Assembly (NCBI GenBank): GCA_016934605.1
Contig: JAFGSO010000120.1
Location: 1 to 10,204, forward strand
DNA length: 10,204 nt
From: Calditrichota bacterium
GTDB taxonomy: Bacteria > Calditrichota > Calditrichia > RBG-13-44-9
Direction: 5' to 3'
Positions 1-6,659 of this stretch are shown here, piece after piece (position 1 is the first letter of the stretch; the number at the start of each line of letters is the position of its first letter). The notes under the pieces were generated by a model that had not been told where the DNA came from, did no database searches, and saw only the letters and a list, made by a program, of their open reading frames with translations. The translations under genes were made by a program, and so were the position numbers.

Positions 1-2
1 AT

Positions 3-92
3 CCCCGCCGACCGAATAGGGAGAAGCAGCAGCCATGGATGGTGCGGCAGGGGATGGAGATGGCCTGGAGGGAAGAAACAGGATGTTTCTGA
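3..92 (+). CDS. Possible 3' end of a convergent gene (very tentative)
   Basis: The first ~90 bases are clearly richer in G and C than the adjacent zorD gene. The third plus-strand frame is open from the window edge to a TGA at 90-92, and nearly all its codons end in G or C. The encoded tail is about 29 residues and is rich in Arg, Trp, Met and Glu; I do not recognise it. If real, it would be the C-terminus of a gene entering from the left and converging on zorD. The first plus-strand frame is also open through base 153, so openness alone is weak evidence here. The stretch may simply be non-coding flank. Confidence 0.15.
   Translation, partial: PRRPNREKQQPWMVRQGMEMAWREETGCF
74..90. repeat. 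Short perfect inverted repeat downstream of zorD
   Basis: AGAAACA (74-80) and TGTTTCT (84-90) form a perfect 7-bp stem around a 3-base loop GGA, about 50 bases beyond the zorD stop codon. It could fold in the transcript at the end of the operon. The stem is A/T-rich, and neither strand has a T-run after it, so it is a poor match to an intrinsic terminator. It may be chance, or a weak stabilising hairpin. Confidence 0.25.
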
Positions 93-140
93 CTGTAAGG
101 TCAAGTCCGAATTTGTACAAAGAAGTTCTATACTATTCTT

Positions 141-3008
141 TTATTTAGATTGAGTAGTCATCCCCATTACCATCTCTTTTTCTGTTACTTTATATCGTGC
201 ACTGGGGAAAAGAGCACTATCTGCCAATTGATTTTTTCTAGATAACAAATCATTCAGAATATGATCAAAAGTCTTATAATCATTGCTTACAGCCATAGGA
301 TAATAGATATAAACGCTTTTCTTCTGCCCAATACGATAAGCTCTATCTGTTGCCTGATTCTCTTTAGCAGGGTTCCAGTGCCGACTGTAATGGATGACAT
401 GGTTGGCTCCGGTAATAGTTAAACCTGTTCCGGCTGCTAGTGGAGATAGAATAAGAATATTAAATCCAGGCGTTTCATTGAATTGGTCAACGATGCCCTG
501 TCTGGTTTCACTAATGACTTTCGAACCTGAAACTGAAGTATCACCATTTATAATCCGAATATTTTGAAGTCTGAAAAGAGATTCAAAGATCATCTTCAAG
601 ATATATTGAGTAAATCTGAATTCAGCAAAGATTAATACTTTTTCTTTTTGTTTTTTTATCTTCTCCAATACTGGAAGAATTGCAATTATTCTTGCAGAGT
701 CTTCTGCAAACTCCTTCCAGAAGATATGTTCTTTCCCGGAATACTCTGCATAAAATGAAGAATTGTAATCAGGATGATCAGAGATCTTTTTGAGATCAGA
801 GATAGCTTTTAGGGTCATTCTCTTATCTTTGGAAGCCTGCATCATTTCAATAACCTCATCATAGGCTCTTTTTTGAGTGATAGGCATCAATCTTTGCAGT
901 GTAGAACAATCAATTGGAAAATGGTCATGATGTTCTTCAATATTCGATATATATTTGGACGGGAGTTCATTACCGAGGATGGATTTATTACGTCGTAAAA
1001 TATAAGGCCCTATTTTTTCACGGATTTTTTTCCCTATTTCTATTAAGTCCTCATCTGTGGCATTTTTTGATTCTGAGAAATGTTTATTGAAATCCTTACG
1101 GCTACCCAGCAGGCCGGGAAGGCAGAAGTCCATTAAACACCATAGATCCTGAAATGTGTTTTCAACAGGTGTTCCCGTAAGCGCAATTCTGAAATCTGTA
1201 TTCAGTGCTTTTGATGCATTGGTAACAAGTGTCCCCGGTGTTTTTATCTTTTGAGCTTCATCTGCAACGACTATATCCCATTTGATTTTTCCAAATTCAA
1301 TTTGATTAAATCTTAGTGTTTCATAATTCGTAATTACAAGGGTATTTTGTCCCCATGTTTCAGCATGATAGGATATTTTTTTTGAATATTCTTTCTCGTC
1401 AGATCCGAGTCTAATTGTCCTGTAATTGCCTGTGGGGAAAAACCTGAAGTACTCATTCTCCCAGTTTTGTAAAAGGCTTTTAGGTGCAAGAATAAGTGCT
1501 TTACAAGGTTTATCCAACTCGGAGACAGCCCATTCAAGGAAGGACATTACCTGTAGTGTTTTACCTAAACCCATATCATCGGCTAGCAAACAACCTGGTG
1601 CGTCCTGCCGGAATAATTCCTGCATCCAGCCAATTCCAACTTTTTGATGGCTCTTTAGATCGTATTCCGAAGAGAGATTTGGTATTGCCCAGAAATTATC
1701 CCCGACATCATTAAGTTGTTTTTCTTCAGAATATTCAAGCTCGTCCAGGTTCTCTGAAATAAGCAAAACTTGCTTTTTGGGGGATACAGGTCTGTCTGGT
1801 GTTCGAAATTGATCTTCAGAAATCTGCTGTATTTGAATCGCTTCTTCCAGAGGAATCTGATAATTTTTATAGGGAACTGTCTGTTTATTGCTCTCTTTTG
1901 CTCTTTTGATATCTTCTGAAAATTGATTCAATTCCTGCTCATTCTCAAATACAATATTTTGGGTACCTTCTACAGGGTCATCAATTTCTATTCCCGGAAA
2001 CCACTCATTATTAATCTGGACGGAAAAAGATTTCGTTTTCGGTTGGTATTCTCCTAAACCTATAACTCTTTCACTGAATGTGGAACTGATATCGATTTCC
2101 GATAAATCAAAATATTTTTCAGGGTGAGATAGTACATCTCCAATATTTTTACCATTGCGAGCTTCAAAATTGTGAGATCTGACTTTATGCAATTGTTCCC
2201 GTTGTGCTTCTGTGAAAGGGATATGGATTCTGTCCGTACCACCCTTTTTTGTTGGTATCGTATAAACCAGTTGAGTATCGTTTGTTGCATCGAGCCGTTC
2301 ATTGAAATTCTGCTGTATATAATCTTTCTCAGGATTACTATCAGTAATATTTACCTGAATTTGAATCTGATCTTGTTCTGTATTGAGATCCAATTCCATT
2401 TTTTCCGGAATAAATACACTCTGACCCTGAAGCGGTGTTTCTATTGCCAGGTGGCTGCTTGATTTTATTAGCTTTTGAATATCCCCATATCGTTGATATT
2501 GTTCAGAAAGAGTACAGTTCCCTCTATTATTAAACTTCTCAAGTTTATCTATCAGTTCAAACTCTTCCTTTCTCATTAAGGCTATATTTTTTGAATCGGA
2601 TGTCCAGAAAACAGAATTTGGGAAATATCTCTGGGGATTTATAGGAAAAGGGTCAATGTTGGAAAAATGTCGATACGATAGAGTGAAATCTTTCGAAGAT
2701 ATATCAGTTGAAGTAGATTCTACAACAGTATAAAAATCTGAATATTCCGGGAAATTGAATAGTTTTCTTGTCGTTTCTAATCCAATATTTTCTATAAGAT
2801 AATAAATACCTTCTGGTTCAACCGAAACATTTGTTTCATCATGCTTCAGTACTGCATAGTCATTATCAATTAAGTCTTGTAACACTGTATATTTAATTGA
2901 ACTACTGAGATCCAGATATTTATTCCATTTATAGAAACTTACTGGTTTATTATTAAGGTAGAAAAGTAAATTTTGTGATTCAAGATTCCAGTTTATTTCG
3001 TTTTTCAC
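141..3008 (-). CDS. zorD: ZorD, SNF2-family helicase of Zorya type I
   Basis: 955-residue DNA-dependent ATPase, the effector-side helicase of type I Zorya; family work links it to degrading or disabling phage DNA after the ZorAB motor signals. The C-terminal half carries a complete SNF2/RecA-like engine: Walker A DDMGLGKT at 477-484, DEAQ box at 583-586, LTGTP at 610-614, motif V around 855-873, and motif VI with QATDRAYRIGQ at 885-895, including likely arginine fingers R889 and R892. Residues 1 to ~430 match no domain I recognise; they are acidic and polar, and may hold the regulatory or autoinhibitory part described for ZorD. No canonical nuclease motif is visible. The start is GTG, directly abutting the zorC stop and preceded by a perfect AGGAGA six bases upstream. 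The DEAQ form is normal for bacterial SNF2 proteins. A DISARM or stand-alone SNF2 role is less likely given the zorABC neighbours. Confidence 0.92.
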   Translation of the reverse strand: MKNEINWNLESQNLLFYLNNKPVSFYKWNKYLDLSSSIKYTVLQDLIDNDYAVLKHDETNVSVEPEGIYYLIENIGLETTRKLFNFPEYSDFYTVVESTSTDISSKDFTLSYRHFSNIDPFPINPQRYFPNSVFWTSDSKNIALMRKEEFELIDKLEKFNNRGNCTLSEQYQRYGDIQKLIKSSSHLAIETPLQGQSVFIPEKMELDLNTEQDQIQIQVNITDSNPEKDYIQQNFNERLDATNDTQLVYTIPTKKGGTDRIHIPFTEAQREQLHKVRSHNFEARNGKNIGDVLSHPEKYFDLSEIDISSTFSERVIGLGEYQPKTKSFSVQINNEWFPGIEIDDPVEGTQNIVFENEQELNQFSEDIKRAKESNKQTVPYKNYQIPLEEAIQIQQISEDQFRTPDRPVSPKKQVLLISENLDELEYSEEKQLNDVGDNFWAIPNLSSEYDLKSHQKVGIGWMQELFRQDAPGCLLADDMGLGKTLQVMSFLEWAVSELDKPCKALILAPKSLLQNWENEYFRFFPTGNYRTIRLGSDEKEYSKKISYHAETWGQNTLVITNYETLRFNQIEFGKIKWDIVVADEAQKIKTPGTLVTNASKALNTDFRIALTGTPVENTFQDLWCLMDFCLPGLLGSRKDFNKHFSESKNATDEDLIEIGKKIREKIGPYILRRNKSILGNELPSKYISNIEEHHDHFPIDCSTLQRLMPITQKRAYDEVIEMMQASKDKRMTLKAISDLKKISDHPDYNSSFYAEYSGKEHIFWKEFAEDSARIIAILPVLEKIKKQKEKVLIFAEFRFTQYILKMIFESLFRLQNIRIINGDTSVSGSKVISETRQGIVDQFNETPGFNILILSPLAAGTGLTITGANHVIHYSRHWNPAKENQATDRAYRIGQKKSVYIYYPMAVSNDYKTFDHILNDLLSRKNQLADSALFPSARYKVTEKEMVMGMTTQSK

Positions 3009-4373
3009 CTAGATTCTCCTTAATAGTGTTCGAACAGTATACTCCCATCCTCTGATATGCCTAAGTGTACCTGCTGCTCTGCCTGGGGAAAACTTAAAGG
3101 TATACCTTTTGAAGTCGGTACTTCTTGATATATAATCTTTAGAGAATTGATTATATTCCTCTGTATCATTTCTGAAGATATAGAGAGCATTCCCATGTTC
3201 AGAGTATTCTACAAACATATATTGTTTATGTTTCATTAGAATTGCCGATGTACTGCTTTTTTCAGAAATGATAAAAGTTCGTTTATTTTCTTTATAAAGA
3301 TGTAAAAGCTTCGAGTCGTTTTTAATATGTGGCTTGTAAATAACGATTTTAACTTCATCCATATCCCTGATATGGGAAAGCCAGAATCTTTTTCTTTCCA
3401 CGTTAAAAGCCATTGCTTCAAAAAACTGAATGGCAACTTTTTCATTTTGCCACTTTATTATTTCGATCCTGGCTTTTTCTATTATATCTTTGTACTTTTC
3501 TTCAGAAATATACCATTTTTGCTTGTCATGAGGATCTCCGATATGAACGAGAATTTTGGATCTGAGAGAGTCTTTTATTTGAAAATCTTCTACATCTGCA
3601 TTTTTAACAGCTAGGATAATATAAGAAAAACAAATTAGTTGAGTTTTCTTATTAGTAATTCCTTCATTGACTGTGATAAAAGAGTGTATAGATTCTAGAG
3701 AACTTTTGTTATTATAGAGATCATATGCTTTTTGAAGAAAAGAAGCATATACAAATTGAGAGTTATAGAACCAGTGTAAACTGGTGATTTCCTTTTGGAT
3801 AAAGCGCTTTATATCTGTTTCCCGATTCGTAATAAAGTATTGATAGAAGTTCCTATGACCTGATTTATCAACAAGATCCTCAAGATTTTTGAGAAGAAGA
3901 GGACCTATATGTTCATGCTGAACTTGATGAATACTTTTAATCAGTAGGTTCTTCCAGGGTTCTATAAGGAGTTCATTCTTTCTGAAAAATGAAAAGTGTT
4001 CAAAGAAAAATCTGAGGATGGAAATCATGGAAGAGCTTTTTAGATTTATCTGAATTTCAGAAATAAAATAATTATAGCACTTGGGCAAGCTATTTAAGAT
4101 AATTGATTGGTCGCACAGGTGAAGACACTCTATCAGTTTTTTTATCTCAAGATCATTCGTACAAAACCGAGATCTTCTATTTATAATATTGCGGCTTTGA
4201 GTGAAGCTTACAAAATCTCCCCAGTATTGTTCAGGTGTTCTACCTGTAGCCCATTTATCATACTGGTTAAGTTTGGATCTGATTTTTTTCAGCCTTCGAT
4301 CCAAGATATCAGTCCTTTTTGAGATATCTGGCTTTTTAGGTCTATGAGACTTTAGTGCTTCAATATAATTCAT
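3009..4373 (-). CDS. zorC: ZorC, EH-signature domain protein of Zorya type I
   Basis: 454-residue soluble protein with no signal peptide or convincing membrane segment. Position between zorB and zorD, length and C-terminal motifs identify it as ZorC, which in type I Zorya is reported to bind DNA and work with ZorD. The C-terminal third fits the EH_Signature family: a segment with RKRFWL at 327-332 near a start-of-domain helix, a strand with VEY at 388-390 followed by GNA at 394-396, and a closing segment with H439 and GW at 442-443. E389 and H439 are my candidates for the family-naming Glu and His. The N-terminal 40 residues are strongly basic (Lys/Arg-rich), consistent with nucleic-acid contact. 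Start is ATG, ten bases after the zorB stop; the only SD-like match (GAGG) is about 18 bases upstream, too far for a normal site, so translation probably depends on coupling to zorB. Confidence 0.87.
   Translation of the reverse strand: MNYIEALKSHRPKKPDISKRTDILDRRLKKIRSKLNQYDKWATGRTPEQYWGDFVSFTQSRNIINRRSRFCTNDLEIKKLIECLHLCDQSIILNSLPKCYNYFISEIQINLKSSSMISILRFFFEHFSFFRKNELLIEPWKNLLIKSIHQVQHEHIGPLLLKNLEDLVDKSGHRNFYQYFITNRETDIKRFIQKEITSLHWFYNSQFVYASFLQKAYDLYNNKSSLESIHSFITVNEGITNKKTQLICFSYIILAVKNADVEDFQIKDSLRSKILVHIGDPHDKQKWYISEEKYKDIIEKARIEIIKWQNEKVAIQFFEAMAFNVERKRFWLSHIRDMDEVKIVIYKPHIKNDSKLLHLYKENKRTFIISEKSSTSAILMKHKQYMFVEYSEHGNALYIFRNDTEEYNQFSKDYISRSTDFKRYTFKFSPGRAAGTLRHIRGWEYTVRTLLRRI
3015..3020 (-). 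promoter_or_regulatory. Ribosome binding site of zorD inside the zorC end
   Basis: AGGAGA lies within the last sense codons of zorC (encoding its final Arg-Arg), six bases before the zorD GTG start. The zorC TAG and the zorD GTG are adjacent with no base between them. This fixes the GTG as the zorD start and implies translational coupling of the two genes. Confidence 0.85.
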
Positions 4374-4383
4374 TGTATTTAAA

Positions 4384-5103
4384 TCATTTAACCTCTAGTA
4401 ATTTTTTCAATTCATTTTCAGCGTCTGTTCTTATTTGAAATTCAACTCTTCTGCTGATTGACCAATTGGGTGTTCCATCATCATTCAGAATTGGCTGACT
4501 ATGGCTCTTCCCTATTGATATCAGGTATTTTTCGCACCAGTCTTTTAATTCTTTTTCTTTTAGAACATAACCGCTCAATACATAATCTAGAACGCTGTTT
4601 GTCCTGTCCTGGGACAAGAGCATACCGTTCATGAATGGATATTGATCTCCTGGATTGGCTGTATGTCCTTCGATTCGGATTTCAGCAATACTGTTTTTGT
4701 ATTTCTCTTTATAAAGAATTGATAAATAGCGGGGAAAAAAATCTTTGAGGATTGTGCGGAATTTATTCCTCAATTGAGCACTGTTAGGTTCAAACAAAAC
4801 ATCCGGTTCTTTAAATCGGATAGTTAATGTTTCTTTTTCGATTTCAGCTCCCCATTGTTCCAGATTTTCTTTAAATTCTTCGTAAAGATCCTGATAGAGA
4901 TCGGTTTGAAGGGACTGATACCTCTCTGCAATATTTGTCTTTTCTTCGAATATGGAAGTCAGTTTCATGAGAGCGACCATTAAAATGAGAATGAAAATCA
5001 TTAGGAGGGCTGACATCAAATCTGATATGGACTGATCAAATGATAAATCAGATTCCTGGAAAATATCTTCATCAAAAGTATCTTCATCAAAAGTATCTGC
5101 CAT
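4384..5103 (-). CDS. zorB: ZorB, MotB/OmpA-like peptidoglycan-binding motor partner
   Basis: 239-residue inner-membrane protein that pairs with ZorA to form the proton-driven motor. A short acidic cytoplasmic segment (1-25) leads into one membrane helix at about 28-48. D28 at its start is the likely proton-carrying Asp equivalent to that of MotB. The periplasmic part has a linker with Gln/Glu-rich helix (~52-90) and an OmpA-like peptidoglycan-binding domain (~95-224): RIEGHT at 143-148, N159 with LS at 163-164 and R167 matching the NxxLSxxR-type motif, and SRRVEF at 217-222. The gene starts at ATG two bases after the zorA stop, with a modest GAGAAG six bases upstream, so it is probably coupled to zorA. 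Residues 3-12 are a repeated DTFDE pentapeptide made by a 15-bp DNA repeat. Flagellar MotB or TonB-system ExbD is excluded by the zorCD neighbours. Confidence 0.93.
   Translation of the reverse strand: MADTFDEDTFDEDIFQESDLSFDQSISDLMSALLMIFILILMVALMKLTSIFEEKTNIAERYQSLQTDLYQDLYEEFKENLEQWGAEIEKETLTIRFKEPDVLFEPNSAQLRNKFRTILKDFFPRYLSILYKEKYKNSIAEIRIEGHTANPGDQYPFMNGMLLSQDRTNSVLDYVLSGYVLKEKELKDWCEKYLISIGKSHSQPILNDDGTPNWSISRRVEFQIRTDAENELKKLLEVK
5064..5098. repeat. 15-bp tandem repeat in the 5' end of zorB
   Basis: The plus-strand unit TATCTTCATCAAAAG occurs twice in perfect tandem (5064-5078 and 5079-5093), followed by five bases of a third copy. It is a multiple of three, so it adds or removes DTFDE units in the cytoplasmic N-terminus of ZorB without breaking the frame. 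Slippage could vary the length of this acidic tail. Confidence 0.9.
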
Positions 5104-5105
5104 AA

Positions 5106-6647
5106 CTAGCTTCTCACAAGTCTTTTGTCATCAATATCTCCGAGTAATCCCTGAAGACTATTAACCGCAGTTTCCAGTTTGTCGGTAAATTGTTCAACAG
5201 CACCGGAATAACTTTCCAGATATCTATTCAAAGAGTTGCCGACTTCATTTTCATACTGGTTGATATTTGAGTTAACTGTTCTAAAGACTCCGTCTATTTC
5301 CTGTCCGGTAGATCTGATTTCTGAAAGATACTGGCTCATTGACCTGAGCGTTTCTGACATAGATTGATTTTGATGATTCATTGATGTTACGAAACCATCC
5401 ATAAAGCTTCCGATTTTTATATGACTGTCTCGCTCTCTATCAAAGAATGATTCGAGTTGTTTCAGTGTCCCGGTAAATCTTCCGTAGGTATTTTCAAATT
5501 TTGCTATTGAATCCTGATATCTGTTCACTTCAGCATTAAAAGATACAATTGAAGTATCAACCTCCTGATTTATTGCCTGGTAGTGTTTCAGTTGTTCCTT
5601 TTGCTGATCTTCAATCATCACAAGAATTTCCTCAAGAACGGTAGGTATTTTAATAAAGTATTCACCAGATTCTTTCAGCATTTTAGCCATGGAATCCAAT
5701 TCGTTTTTTGTGTCTTCTGAAATCATGTCTTTGAATTGAGTCACCATCTCTTTCATTGATGATTCAAGACTTTCGATAACTTTTGAAATTGTATCTTGTG
5801 CTCCATTTTTATTATCAATAACAAAACCTTCTATTGTTCTGTTTAGATTATTCAATGTCGGTTCTATATTATGTGAGATGCCATTAGATATACTGGTTGC
5901 CAGATCATTGTTCATAGAAACTGTAGCTTTAGACGTACTTTCATTGAACTCCATATTTCTGTGTAAAATATCAATAGTTCTAAGATATAAAGGAGTCTCT
6001 TCTCCCTTCAGTGTGTATGTTGATGATAAGAGGTATTCCAATTTATCAATGTATTCAAACTGTGTTGATATATATCCAATAATTGTATTCATTATGTAAG
6101 CAATATTTTTTTTAGATTTATTTAATGTAAATGAACCTAAAATTGAAAATGACATCCCGATTATTGATGTAATAAAAGCAAGTCTCATTCCAGATATTAA
6201 TCCCTGGACCTGAGTTAGTAATGAATCATTATTTGTGAAATCTGTTAATTGTGATAGACCGAATGTTAATCCTATAAAAGTTCCAAGAATTCCTAATCCT
6301 AAAAAGATAGAAGGGAAGTTTAATACTCTTATAAAATTCTGATAATCTGTTGGAAATAGTGACGAGGCTTTTAATAATTCTGATGGTTTTTCAATAAGTA
6401 TATATTTCCCTAAAAGAGGTTTGACTGAATTGTTAAATCTCGTTAGACAAGGATGACTTTCATCACGGTAATTAACAATATTAAACCCTTGAGGTGAGTA
6501 ATCTAAATTAAAATCATTTCTCATTGTACTGAAAAAAATTTTTAAAGAATTCTGAAGACGCATTAGTTTTCCCCGCATGTTAAAATACAAGATCATAACA
6601 ATGAGACCAATAATAAAAATAAATAGAATAGAAACATAATTACTCAT
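5106..6647 (-). CDS. zorA: ZorA, MotA/ExbB-like proton channel with cytoplasmic coiled tail
   Basis: 513-residue inner-membrane channel subunit of the Zorya motor. Three membrane helices are visible: ~4-22, ~112-131 and ~150-172. The second contains LGILGTFIGL with T123, and the third GMRLAFITSIIGM with T160/S161, the polar channel residues expected in the MotA/TolQ/ExbB fold. From about residue 195 to the end the protein is a long hydrophilic, helix-forming tail rich in Ser, Asn, Glu and Met, as in ZorA, where the tail reaches into the cytoplasm to pass the signal. I chose ATG at 6645-6647 because a perfect AGAGGA sits six bases upstream. A GTG at 6660-6662, overlapping the hsdR stop, would add five residues but lacks a good ribosome site. 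The tail is shorter than I recall for E. coli type I ZorA (about 700 residues in total). The tail resembles chemoreceptor coiled coils only in composition. Confidence 0.92.
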   Translation of the reverse strand: MSNYVSILFIFIIGLIVMILYFNMRGKLMRLQNSLKIFFSTMRNDFNLDYSPQGFNIVNYRDESHPCLTRFNNSVKPLLGKYILIEKPSELLKASSLFPTDYQNFIRVLNFPSIFLGLGILGTFIGLTFGLSQLTDFTNNDSLLTQVQGLISGMRLAFITSIIGMSFSILGSFTLNKSKKNIAYIMNTIIGYISTQFEYIDKLEYLLSSTYTLKGEETPLYLRTIDILHRNMEFNESTSKATVSMNNDLATSISNGISHNIEPTLNNLNRTIEGFVIDNKNGAQDTISKVIESLESSMKEMVTQFKDMISEDTKNELDSMAKMLKESGEYFIKIPTVLEEILVMIEDQQKEQLKHYQAINQEVDTSIVSFNAEVNRYQDSIAKFENTYGRFTGTLKQLESFFDRERDSHIKIGSFMDGFVTSMNHQNQSMSETLRSMSQYLSEIRSTGQEIDGVFRTVNSNINQYENEVGNSLNRYLESYSGAVEQFTDKLETAVNSLQGLLGDIDDKRLVRS

Positions 6648-6653
6648 ACTTTT

Positions 6654-6659
6654 TCCTCT
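6654..6659 (-). promoter_or_regulatory. Ribosome binding site of zorA overlapping the hsdR stop
   Basis: AGAGGA begins with the final A of the hsdR TGA and lies six bases before the zorA ATG at 6647. It decides between the ATG and the upstream GTG as start, and couples zorA translation to ribosomes finishing hsdR. Confidence 0.8.

Noticed and set aside
118..145. Terminator hairpin immediately after the zorD stop (AAGAA...TTCTT).
   Set aside because: The stem is only about 5 A/T-rich base pairs with a long loop and no proper T-run on the minus strand.
141..3008. DISARM or BREX-type SNF2 helicase.
   Set aside because: No methylase, DUF1998, PglZ or BrxC-like gene is present; gene order fits Zorya type I.
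5106..6000. Methyl-accepting chemoreceptor-like signalling domain in the coiled tail of zorA.
   Set aside because: The Ser/Gln/Glu-rich helical composition is similar, but the conserved chemoreceptor hairpin tip is not visible.
4384..6647. Flagellar MotAB stator or TolQR/ExbBD energy-transfer pair.
   Set aside because: The channel motifs are shared, but the long ZorA tail, the OmpA domain on ZorB and the adjoining EH-signature and SNF2 genes identify Zorya.
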